From NCBI RefSeq assembly GCF_001039355.2, contig NW_019775968.1, positions 641,973-705,972 of the forward strand: 64,000 nucleotides of DNA. Reading direction: 5' to 3'. The first letter of the stretch is position 1, and each line of letters opens with the position of its first letter. This DNA is from Lingula anatina. Taxonomy: Eukaryota > Brachiopoda > Lingulata > Lingulida > Lingulidae. The position numbers and the translations under genes were made by a program. Shown in pieces: positions 50,901 to 60,759 of the stretch. The notes beneath the pieces were generated by a model, which made no database searches, was not told the DNA's origin, and saw nothing but the letters and a program-made list of their open reading frames with translations.

Positions 50901-53900
50901 TATGTTCTACACTTACTAGGCTCCAATCACGATGACTTTCTTGTAAATATGATCACTAGTTTCTTGGCAAACTATACACAGTAGTGATTAATTTGAACCA
51001 TCTCTTTAAGTGGAATCTAATAAATATNNNNNNNNNNNNNNNNNNNNNNNNNNNNNNNNNNNNNNNTCATGTGTACTAGTTTTTGTTTCTGTTATTGATC
51101 ATTAAGCTCGCGTCTGCTAGCAATTTAAATTTTCTTTTAGATCTTCACAGATCATTGTTCCGCTGACATGGAATGATTTGCCATTTTCAGGTGTGAAGAC
51201 TCATAAATGTTGCAAGGGATACTGTATAGATTTGCTATTCAAGCTTGGTACCAAACTAAACTTCACTTACGATGTCCATCTTGTTGGAGATGGCAAGTTT
51301 GGTGTTTTGGAAAAGGTAGTTTGTTTATTCTCTTTATTTACAACTATATTTTTTATAAAGTGAACTAGAAAAGAAAATAGAAACCATAAATTTTAATGAA
51401 TGTAATTTTGTTGGTAAGATATGATGATGCCAATAAGATTCAATTAAATAAAATTGAAGGTAGATATTTTAGGCTGTATTCCCAGAGCTTTTAGATCGAT
51501 CTTTCCCCGTGGGGAGTCTCACTAGATTACTGTCAGATAATCCGGCTTAAATGTCTGTCCCGCCTACTACAAGCTGTAAGGGGGTAATTAACTTTCGTGT
51601 CCACTCGGCTGACAGCTATTTAACGTGAACCCCCAGGGAGTTAGGTCGATCTAAAGTAGATCGATCTAATCTCTGGAAATGGGGTCTTAGATATTTAACA
51701 AATTTTGTGTCACAGCAAGAGACATTCTGTGGTATTCATTGAACACTTTATTTGTTAGAACTGTCTTTTACTCCTAGCTGAACAAGGCTGAGATAAATGT
51801 AAAATTGAATCAGATTCAGTGCAGGCATTTCAGTGTAAGCATGACTCTAGAAAATAACTAAGGTATGTTGTATTTTAGAACAATAGGACAGCCCAAGAGT
51901 GGAATGGAATGATGGGTGAGCTTTTGAAGAAAAAGGCAGATCTCATTGTGGCTCCTTTAACTATAACTCCTGACAGGTCTCTGGCTGTGAAGTTCTCAAA
52001 ACCTTTCAAATACCAGGGACTGACAGTTTTGATGAAGAGGGTGAGTCATATATTTTATGTTCAGCTGCTTAATTAACTGTATGTCACAATCACCTTTGTC
52101 TGTTAGTGTTACTGGAGGGTGAGTTTGGAGGTGTTGAAACTTCTGGTTATTGCAAAAACTTTTAATCGAAGTTTTAGTTTTGCTTCATATGTTCTACACT
52201 TACTAGGCTCCAATCACGATGACTTTCTTGTAAATATGATCACTAGTTTCTTGGCAAACTATACACAGTAGTGATTAATTTGAACCATCTCTTTAAGTGG
52301 AATCTAATAAATATATATATATATATATTTTTTTTTTTAATTCAGAAAATAGAGCCCAGTAGCATTGCGGGTTTGTGTGCAAATGATATTATGCAGGATG
52401 CGTGGATCCTTGTTAAAATATCTCTTGTATCTTCAGGGTCACAAAGACTCCAACCTAGGCTCCTTCCTCCAGCCTTTCCAACCACCTTTGTGGATTCTAG
52501 TTCTGCTGTCAGTCCATGTGGTGGCCTTGGTGCTGTATCTGCTGGACAGATTCAGTCCATTTGGTCACTACAAGCTGGCAAAGTCCTCAGATGAGTCAGA
52601 GGAGCACCCCCTTGACCTGTCTACAGCCATATGGTTTGCTTGGGGAGTGCTGTTAAGCAGTGGCATAGGGGAAGGTGAGAGCGCAAAGGGAAATTGATCA
52701 TTTCAGTGCAGATGAATTATGATTGTAAGAAAATGATAAAGTATTTGTGTGATATTTTTCTTGGAGTAATTAAATGAAATTGTTTATGATTCGACCATTT
52801 CTTCCAATGTTTTATTTGATATATAATTGTGCATCAGGTAAAGAGAGACTTCTGTGACAATTGAAAAAAAGTAGGCTTACTGGGCCTGCAAGTTTTGAAA
52901 GCTGCTTGCACTGATAAAAAGCTTTATTTTTTAACAGGAAGCTGTTAGACTCGGGCCAGGATCATGGATGATTTCTCAGATTTTTGTGTACAGATATATT
53001 TGATTTTATTTCATATGTATTGTCTGCCTCTGATATATCTATTCATACTAACAACATAACCTTCTTTTTTTGTTCCAGGCACCCCTAGAAGTTTTAGTGC
53101 CAGGGTGGTAGGGATGGTATGGGCAGGTTTTGCTATGATTATCATTGCTTCTTATACTGCTAACCTGGCTGCTTTCCTTGTGCTAGACAGACCACCCTCG
53201 GCAGTCTCTGGTATAGATGACAGACGGGTAAGTTGAGGCTTTGAATCCTAAGATATATACTTATTCTGAAGACTGGTATAATACCAAATTACAAAAAAAA
53301 GAAGCGTAGATAAAAATCTGTTATTTGTGATTGATCGATTGGTCACTATTTCCACGATTTATTTAATTTACCTTATTGTAACTGATTCCCTCTTTCAGTT
53401 GAGAAACCCTACAGATGAGTTCATATTTAATACTGTCAAAGATTCCTCTGTAGAGGACTACTTCAAGCGGCGTGTAGAACTGTCTACCATGCACCGGACA
53501 ATGGGGGACAATCCAATACAATACGAAACTCCTGATGAAGCCATTAAAGCAGTGATAGAAGGGTACTTACTTATTTTTTAAGTTTTGCCAATCTTTCATA
53601 ATTTGATTGAAGACCAGCATTCAAAAATAAAATAAATAAAATATTAACATTTCATTTCTTGGGTTATTGTAGCAAATGAAATTAAATTATTTCAACTGTT
53701 AAAAAATATAGGTTTTTCTTTTTGAGCTGTAATAAGTGAGGAGAATGGGATTTTTGTGCCATATTGTGACATGGCCTAGATTCAGCCTGAAATCAGAACC
53801 TAAGACTTGGCACAAACCATCCACACATCAGGTAGCAGTTCAACTCTATGCCCACTGTAATTTGGTCATGAGATCCACAACATTCTGCTATTTTATATTG

Positions 53901-56900
53901 CAGGAAACAGTTAGATGCCTTTATTTGGGAATCCACTCGTCTGGAGTATGAAGCTGCCAGGCGTTGTGATCTGGTCACAGCTGCGGAGATGTTTGGCAAG
54001 GAGAGACTTGGAATAGCAGTGCGCCATGGAAGTCCTTATGCTGAGGCCATTAATCTGCAGGTGCTGGGATTTCATGAAGGTAAGCATATTCCCAGATACC
54101 TATATCCAGTGACTCTGTCAGTGTCTAATTAATGTTGATGTAATGTTTTTTTTTTCTTTTTATGTACAGACACATATAGCCATCATCTGCGTCTGTCGTC
54201 GCCGTCGTCGCTGTCGTCGCCGTCGCCGTCGCCGTCGCCGTGCACTTTTACCGATAACACGATAAGTGGAAAACCATTTTACCTATTGACTTGAAACTTG
54301 CAGAACTGATGAATATTCATAATACGCAGGTCAAGTTCGAAAATCAGCATGATCGGGTCACTTTTAGGGAATTTATGCAGTTTTTTCACTTTTTGCAGTT
54401 CATATATGCAGCANAGGGGCTGACAGTTTTGATGAAGAGGGTGAGTCATATATTTTATGTTCAGCTGCTTAATTAACTGTATGTCACAATCACCTTTGTC
54501 TGTTAGTGTTACTGGAGGGCGAGTTTGGAGGTGTTGAAACTTCTGGTTATTGCAAAAACTTTTAATCGAAGTTTTAGTTTTGCTTCATATGTTCTACACT
54601 TACTAGGCTCCAATCACGATGACTTTCTTGTAAATATGATCACTAGTTTCTTGGCAAACTATACACAGTAGTGATTAATTTGAACCATCTCTTTAAGTGG
54701 AATCTAATAAATATGTATATATTTTTTTTAATTCAGGAAAGAGAGCCCAGTAGCATTGTGGGTTTGTGTGCAAATGATATTATGCAGGATGCGTGGATCC
54801 TTGTTAAAATATCTCTTGTATCTTCAGGGTCACAAAGACTCCAACCTAGGCTCCTTCCTCCAGCCTTTCCAACCACCTCTGTGGATTCTAGTTCTGCTGT
54901 CAGTCCATGTGGTGGCCTTGGTGCTGTATCTGCTGGACAGATTCAGTCCATTTGGTCACTACAAGCTGGCAAAGTCCTCAGATGAGTCAGAGGAGCACCC
55001 CCTTGACCTGTCTACAGCCATATGGTTTGCTTGGGGAGTGCTGTTAAGCAGTGGCATAGGGGAAGGTGAGAGCGCAAAGGGAAATTGATCATTTCAGTGC
55101 AGATGAATTATGATTGTAAGAAAATGATAAAGTATTTGTGTGATATTTTTCTTGGAGTAATTAAATGAAATTGTTTATGATTCGACCATTTCTTCCAATG
55201 TTTTATTTGATATATAATTGTGCATCAGGTAAAGAGAGACTTCTGTGACAATTGAAAAAAAGTAGGCTTACTGGGCCTGCAAGTTTTGAAAGCTGCTGGC
55301 ACTGACAAAAATTTTTTTTTAACAGGAAGCTGTTAGACTCGGGCCAGGATCATGGATGATTTCTTAGATTTTTGTGTACAGATATATTTGGTTTTATTTC
55401 ATATGTATTGTCTGCCTCTGATAAATCTATTCATACTAACAACATAACCTTCTTTTTTTGTTCCAGGCACCCCTAGAAGTTTTAGTGCCAGGGTGGTAGG
55501 GATGGTATGGGCAGGTTTTGCAATGATCATCATTGCTTCTTATACTGCTAACCTGGCTGCTTTCCTTGTGCTAGACAGACCACCCTCTGCAGTCTCTGGT
55601 ATAGATGACAGACGGGTAAGTTGAGGCTTTGATTCTTAAGATATATACTTATTCTGAAGACTGGTATAATACCAAATTACAAAAAAAAAGAAGCGTAGAT
55701 AAAAAATCTATTATTTGTGATTGATCGATTGGTCACTATTTTCACGATTTATTTAATTTACCTTATTGTAACTGATCCCCTCTTTCAGTTGAGAAACCCT
55801 ACAGATGAGTTCATCTTTAATACTGTCAAAGATTCCTCTGTAGAGGACTACTTCAAGCGGCGTGTAGAACTGTCTACCATGCACCGGACAATGGGGGACA
55901 ATCCAATACAATACGAAACTCCTGATGAAGCCATTAAAGCAGTGATAGAAGGGTACTTACCTTCTATTTTTTAAGTTTTGCCTATCTTTCATAATTTGAT
56001 TGAAGACCAGCATTCAAAAATAAAATAAATAATATATTAACACTTCATTTCTTGGTTTATTGTAGCAAATGAAATTATTACTATTGTAAAAAGAAATAAG
56101 TTTTTCTTTTTGAGCTGTAATAAGTGAGGAGAATGGGATTTTTGTGCCATATTGTGACATGGCCTAGATCCTTAAATCAGAACTTGAGACCTGGCACAAA
56201 CCATCCACACATCAGGTAGCAGTTCAACTCTATGCCCACTGTAATTTCGTCATGAGATCCATAACATTCTGCTATTTTACATTGCAGGAAACAGTTAGAT
56301 GCCTTTATTTGGGAATCCACTCGTCTGGAGTATGAAGCTGCCAGGCGCTGTGATCTGGTCACAGCTGCGGAGATGTTTGGCAAGGAGAGACTTGGAATAG
56401 CAGTGCGCCATGGAAGTCCTTATGCTGAGTCCATTAATCTGCAGGTGCTGGGATTTCATGAAGGTAAGCATATTGCCATATACCTATATCCATTGACTCT
56501 GTCAGTGTTTAATTAATGTTGATGGAATGCTTTTTTTTTTTTTTTGTTTGTTTGTTTTTTAAGTATTAATTTGGTTTTCTCATTAAAGAAATAATTTTGA
56601 TGATTTTTTTTTTAAATAATAGATTTAAATTGAATATCCAAGATTTCTATTTGCCAGTCTTTACAAAAGGCAGTGTTGTGTTCTCGTTTACAGAAGGTGA
56701 CATGGAAAGTTTAGATGGCAAATGGATTCTGAAGAGTAACATAAAATGCAATGAAATCAATTCATCTCCTGCTACTCTTGGGCTGACTAACATGGCAGGT
56801 GGGTAGCATGATGCAGGATGTTCTCTGTCTGAACCAGGTGCATCTCTGGTAATATTATTTCATTTGTTCTACACAAACCATTGATAAATTTTGCTTATGT

Positions 56901-57824
56901 CAGTCTTGCAAATACAGGACAAGGAAACTGAAGTATAAAATCTGTTTTTGCCCCATAATCTGAAAAACGTTTTTGAGAATTATGCTGTACTTCTGCCAGG
57001 CGGATGGGCCCACTAATGCTGAACCTATAACATCTTGATTCATGGTGGTAAGGGACTTTCATAGCTGTTTCTGATATAAATTGTTGCACTTGACTATATT
57101 CTAGGGGTGTTCATGTTGGTAGCTGGAGGTATACTGTCAGGAATATTCATAGTATTTGTAGAGATCACCTACCACCGCCATGTGTCAGCCAGGCAGAAGG
57201 AAATGGAGCTGGCACGTCATGCTGCAGCAAGATGGAGGGGAAATATTGAGGTGAGTGGTCCTCACATGAATTTTCAGTGTTGAAGTATATTTGAATTTCC
57301 TCTTTCTCAGTACATAAGTTAAAATATAACAGTAAATATCACTAAAGCTGAAAGGAGGTTAAGAGGCAGCCAGTATTGTGGTTGATGTATATAAAATATT
57401 ATTTCAACTTATTTCAATTTGAAAATTTTCAAGTCTTATATGCAAATAGGAAAGTAACTACTTAACAAAGATTTTTCAGTATTCATGAAGTATTGTTAAC
57501 AAGACGTTCTACTATATTTTCTTAGATTTGAGAATAATGGCAAGAAAAGTGCCTAATACTAATATTACCTTTCACCTATTTAGTGAACTGTAATGTGATT
57601 AATATATATTTAAACCTTGACTTTTGATTGATCTTTTTTTTTTTTTTTTTTTTGTTTCTCATTTTATGAGAATGCATGAGGTGGCGATTTCTACTTGCAT
57701 GTTCTTTTATCTTTTATATGCTGTTGCTTATTTGTTAACTATATTTAGTGTTATAGAAAGTTATTTGAAAAATTAACTTAGCCTTGCGTACATGCTTTCA
57801 AAACAAATAATACATACATGGAGG

Positions 57825-57898
<74 letters not shown>

Positions 57899-59438
57899 CC
57901 TCCATGTATGTATTATTTGTTTTGTTTTGAAGTAAAATATATAGTTTTCAGTTGACTTTCTATAATGTGCCTTGTAAGGTGTGTGTTCTGTTTTCATACA
58001 GTATGTGTGCAAAGTGACAGCAAAAATGACGACATGCTGTTGACAATGCCAAATTGACTAATTGTTTTGAAGCTGTTGTCAGTTTTATTTTACATGCAGA
58101 AAATAATGACACAATTTTTAAACTGTTAACCACTACTAACGTATAATCTTAATACCATATCACTTAACCCCAATGTTAAATCCCAGTCTATTTCACAATC
58201 CACAGCAGGCAAGTGTCTTCATGTCAGTGAATTGATCAAGGCATTTGTTGAGGTTTTCCAAGCTTCATTCTTGCACAAAGTTCTCCCAGCTACCCTCTAG
58301 CAAGGTGGAAGCCAGTTCACCATTCTTCATAGGTTTTGTGAACTTACAGGCTTCTGAGATTTTGTGATTAGAAGTGGGTGAGTTTGTTTAAGTGCATGAT
58401 GCATAAAAAAGTTCTTCAAAAGGCACATTTTACCACAGCCTGATTAAGGAGTTAAGAATGGCTTGTGGTAGCTTTGAAGCCTGAGACATTGTTTATTGTT
58501 GATGAATTTGTCTGATGTGATTGGATGATTAAGCCTTACGATTTGGTTTCACTTGTTCTTTTATATTTAGAGGGGTCACGCTTGCTGAATTCTACCCATA
58601 ACTTAGAACTTCAGTAATTATATATCCATTTTTATCCATGATTGATGTTTGCTAACTTAAATGAATTATATCAAAACAGTAGTAAGGGTCGGGATCACTA
58701 CTTAGAACTCTTATCATATTAGAAAAGGAAGACCTTACGGGCAAGCTGGGCAGTGCTGAGGAAAGACAAAGCAGATGATTTGGATGAGGTAGTTATGTTT
58801 TCAGTGCACTCAATAATGGTGAAATAGTACAACAACCACACGTGTATGAATACTATCTCCAATTCAAAGAATACTCTTGGATTTTTCTTTCATTTTATAA
58901 GTTTATGCACTTATATTTGTCCTGATATTTAAATTGGATTGTTATGTGCATGGTGTTTTATTCCTTTCTGTGTCCCTTTAAGTATGTCCCTGGTGACATT
59001 GTCTATTACATAAATGGTTTATTTATATGTTGTTGCTGTTGTCATACTTTTGATGTTGTAAAAATTGGTTTGTATTAACTTGTGGGCTGCTTTGATTCTA
59101 CCTTTATCATTTTGATGTTTTTTATTTAATATTAAAAGAAAGAAATTGAGACAACTTTAACATTAACAAAAATGTTGTGGATAATTATTCAGAAGCGACG
59201 CATGCAGCGCAGTAACCAGCTTGAGCATGAGCAACTTCAGCAACTGCACAACGGAGCAGATGGCAAACTTGTCAATGGAAGAGGTGCCCTGCACCGTGGT
59301 ATAGAGGGCGCTGCACAAGCTGAACCAGTACCATACCCAACATACTCTGGTGGGGACTGGGAGCAAAGAGAGCCTGAATACACAGTTGCTGGTGCTGACA
59401 ACAGAGATCACAGTGGTCAGAGAGTGGACATTGTATAA
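44982..59438 (+). CDS. GRIN1-like: NMDA-type glutamate receptor subunit, GluN1 family (divergent)
   Basis: Exons: 44982-45392, 46616-46789, 46919-47019, 47330-47442, 48075-48261, 48569-48710, 49046-49141, 49435-49564, 49904-50028, 50592-50753, 52437-52674, 53079-53227, 53399-53562, 53904-54079, 56694-56798, 57105-57250, 58723-58788 and 59193-59438. With one copy of each duplicated exon, phases agree and give 976 aa. Order: signal peptide, amino-terminal domain, S1 (about 400-545), M1, pore loop, M3 with SYTANLAAF (651-659), S2, M4 (825-846) and a cytoplasmic tail. Glycine-site residues equivalent to rat F484, P516, T518, R523, S688 and W731 are kept. Two are not: Ser621 replaces the pore N-site Asn616 (LLSSGIGEG), and Glu740 replaces Asp732 (FIWES). 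The DRPEER motif reads DRPPSA. The C-terminus is VDIV. GluN1 is the obligatory glycine-binding subunit of NMDA receptors. Confidence 0.93.
45544..46230. mobile_element. PIF/Harbinger-like element with remnant transposase
   Basis: This 687 bp element in receptor intron 1 has perfect 31 bp terminal inverted repeats (GGGCCGGTTTCACAAAGCAG…), with CAG directly repeated on both sides (45541-45543 and 46231-46233). A second, inner inverted pair carries TTTCACGAAGCAGT. The 3-base duplication fits PIF/Harbinger. On the minus strand a 115-codon frame (46049-45702) includes [19 protein letters not shown] followed by [10 protein letters not shown], which resembles the N-terminus of HARBI1-type nucleases. 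The catalytic region is missing, so the copy is non-autonomous. Confidence 0.75.
45702..46049 (-). pseudogene. Truncated Harbinger-type transposase N-terminus
   Basis: A 115-codon frame lies inside the inverted-repeat element at 45544-46230. The segment [20 protein letters not shown] matches the pattern usual at the start of HARBI1-like proteins (basic RRxRxF, then N-x-L/F, an acidic D-D and a YxRxR-like stretch). No DDE catalytic motif follows. The assignment rests on motif similarity by eye. Confidence 0.5.
46409..46590. mobile_element. AGATCGATC-family MITE, inverted copy
   Basis: Its reverse complement aligns with 50184-50400: shared blocks include AGATCGATC, GGGAGTCTCACTA, CTTAAATGTCTGTC and the end GGGAATGGTCCCT. 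It ends 26 bases before exon 2 of the receptor gene, so it forms most of the 3' end of that intron. Confidence 0.6.
49780..51027. repeat. 1,248 bp duplicated block with receptor exons 9-10, copy 1
   Basis: This block recurs at 51067-52314 (offset 1287) with essentially one substitution seen (C at 50834, T at 52121). Copy 1 runs straight into the gap of 39 Ns. It contains exons 49904-50028 and 50592-50753. Confidence 0.95.
50184..50400. mobile_element. AGATCGATC-family MITE, best copy
   Basis: A 217 bp element with imperfect terminal inverted repeats (AGGCTGTATTCCCAGAG… against AGACCCCATTTCCAGAG…) and inner TTAGATCGATCT at both ends. TAGATATTT occurs on both sides (50174-50182 and 50401-50409), a possible 9 bp target-site duplication as in Mutator-like elements. 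It recurs at about 51471-51687 only because the whole intron block is duplicated. Confidence 0.65.
51028..51066. other. Assembly gap (39 N)
   Basis: A run of 39 N separates the two copies of the 1,248 bp block. The left flank ends at the edge of a TA-rich tract and the right flank restarts 1.25 kb back in the same sequence. This is what two overlapping contigs placed end to end look like. Confidence 0.95.
51067..52314. repeat. 1,248 bp duplicated block with receptor exons 9-10, copy 2
   Basis: Second copy of 49780-51027. Exon 9 recurs at 51191-51315 and exon 10 at 51879-52040. Splicing both copies would join a phase-0 end to a phase-1 start and break the frame, so these are probably not real extra exons. 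Confidence 0.95.
52018..54157. repeat. Receptor exons 11-14 block, copy A
   Basis: Matches 54417-56545 from the last bases of exon 10 to just after exon 14, with many small intron differences. Exons in this copy: 52437-52674, 53079-53227, 53399-53562 and 53904-54079. Confidence 0.9.
54170..54413. mobile_element. Interspersed repeat fragment with (GTCGCC)n head
   Basis: Unique between the two receptor blocks. It starts with a hexamer/triplet run (GTCGCCGTC…, 54187-54240), then AT-richer sequence (TTGACTTGAAACTTGCAGAA, TCAAGTTCGAAAATCAGCAT) of the kind seen downstream of GTC-rich heads in marine invertebrate repeats. It ends at the single N at 54414. The family is not identified. Confidence 0.45.
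54417..56545. repeat. Receptor exons 11-14 block, copy B
   Basis: Starts with the last 22 bases of exon 10 (to 54439), just after the N at 54414. Exons 11-14 recur at 54828-55065, 55467-55615, 55789-55952 and 56288-56463. By eye, five exon differences from copy A are silent and one changes Ala to Ser (GCC/TCC near the end of exon 14). The Ser at the pore N site (55047-55049) and the Glu at the glycine site (56313-56315) are the same as in copy A. Confidence 0.9.
57800..57923. repeat. TA-cored palindrome
   Basis: A (TA)n tract of about 70 bases is flanked by perfect 27-base inverted arms (57800-57826 and 57897-57923, core ATACATACATGGAGGTT). The whole unit can fold into one long hairpin. It lies in the intron before the first tail exon of the receptor gene. 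Confidence 0.9.
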
Positions 59439-59926
59439 AGCAGATGGTTGCCAACAATTGGCCTCTGTGGAAAAGGAGAATGGTATGATGAAAAGTTAAC
59501 ATAAAACTTGCACATGAAACTGGAAGTTTATGGGATGATTATGTAACAGTATCATAGTCTGTCTTTAAGTTGAGGTATAAGATGGAATTAATATTTCTTC
59601 AGACAATTTTCTTCTGTGTGTCTTTATCTGATAGAAATGTATACTTCCAGGATCTTGTATTTTCCTGTGTCTTCATTGTATTGTATGGTTTCATTATTGT
59701 GCACGGTATTTGATATTGCAGCATGTTTTTCTTTTGGTAAGCTTTTTATTATGAATTTTAGTGCAAGTTTGCCACAAGAATTTACTCCCATTTTACTTGT
59801 AAATTACCGTGAAGCTCCCATTTTGAACTTTTTGACAAGTTTGCCACAAGAAGTTACTCATATATATGATAATGATAGAGTCATGTTTATTTGAATGGAT
59901 ATTCAACCATAATCTGTGTATAAATG

Positions 59927-59964
<38 letters not shown>

Positions 59965-60350
59965 TCCCCGATACTGGGTAACAACAATGGGTTGTCATCT
60001 GAAAGTCTTTTAAAATATTCCTTCTTGTTGGATTACAGTGGGGCTGCTTATATGTGAAAGGGGATAGATTTGTCTTGTTATAACTAACAATTCTGTGTTT
60101 CTAAACATTGCTGTGTGTTTAAAACTTTTTAATACTTAGCCGAAATGACACTAAAACAGCGTTGAAATCTGGGACACAGACATACCAGTCTCTGTTGCAG
60201 CTGTACATTATGGAAAAGAAAGCTCTCAGAAAAGTATTGACTTTTTTTTTTTGGTCATATCAGGGATAATTCACGGCACACACACTAGAGAAAAACAAAA
60301 ATTGCTCTTCGTTACAAATTTTGATGGATAAATGGGAGCTTTCTCAACTC

Positions 60351-60656
60351 TGTGAAGTTAAGTGTACTCTTCCCTGATAATGTTTAATGTTACATTTTCC
60401 AAACTTTATGAATATGAGACAAAATACGATGTATATTATAAACAGAGAGCGTGCACACAAGAGCCGACACTTCATGTTGTTGCTGTTTTACCTCCAATAC
60501 AGGATCACAGCTTGCTTTTCCAAATCTGTGAAGTTCAATGTACTCTTTCCTAATAATTTTTGTATGGGTTTATTGTTACATTTTCCAAAATTTATAAATA
60601 TAAGGCAAAATACAATGTTAATTCTAAGCAGAAAGCGTACTCACAAGATTGGCACA
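60351..60656. repeat. Degenerate two-unit tandem repeat (about 173 bp unit)
   Basis: TCTGTGAAGTTAAGTGTACTC … TTACATTTTCCAAACTTTAT … AGACAAAATA recurs 173 bases later with substitutions and a short insertion, followed by similar CAGA(G/A)AGCGT motifs. It is old, given the divergence. Confidence 0.75.
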
Positions 60657-60660
60657 ATGT

Positions 60661-60759
60661 TGCCCATGTCCCAATGTTGTTTCTCAATATATATATATAT
60701 TTTTTTTTCTTTTTTTCTGCACCTCCACAATACTTGGTAACAACATTGGGACATGGGCA
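60661..60759. repeat. 21 bp perfect inverted repeat
   Basis: 60661-60681 (TGCCCATGTCCCAATGTTGTT) and 60739-60759 are exact reverse complements around a 57-base AT/T-rich loop. A related sequence (GGTAACAACAATGGG) lies near 59978, so the arms belong to a small repeat family. Confidence 0.75.

Noticed and set aside
52271..52436. In-frame extension upstream of receptor exon 11 (also before 54828)
   Set aside because: The frame runs through the intron end by chance. Homology with GluN1 fits exon 10 ending LMKR and continuing [15 protein letters not shown], with a clean acceptor at 52436.
54187..54240. GTC/GCC hexamer run as a coding repeat or CRISPR-like array
   Set aside because: The units are adjacent with no spacers, and no open frame continues on either side; it is a simple-sequence head of a repeat.
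49904..56463. Mutually exclusive or tandem alternative exons in the receptor gene
   Set aside because: Both copies encode almost the same residues, phases clash if both are used, and the borders coincide with N characters. Artefact or haplotypes fit better.
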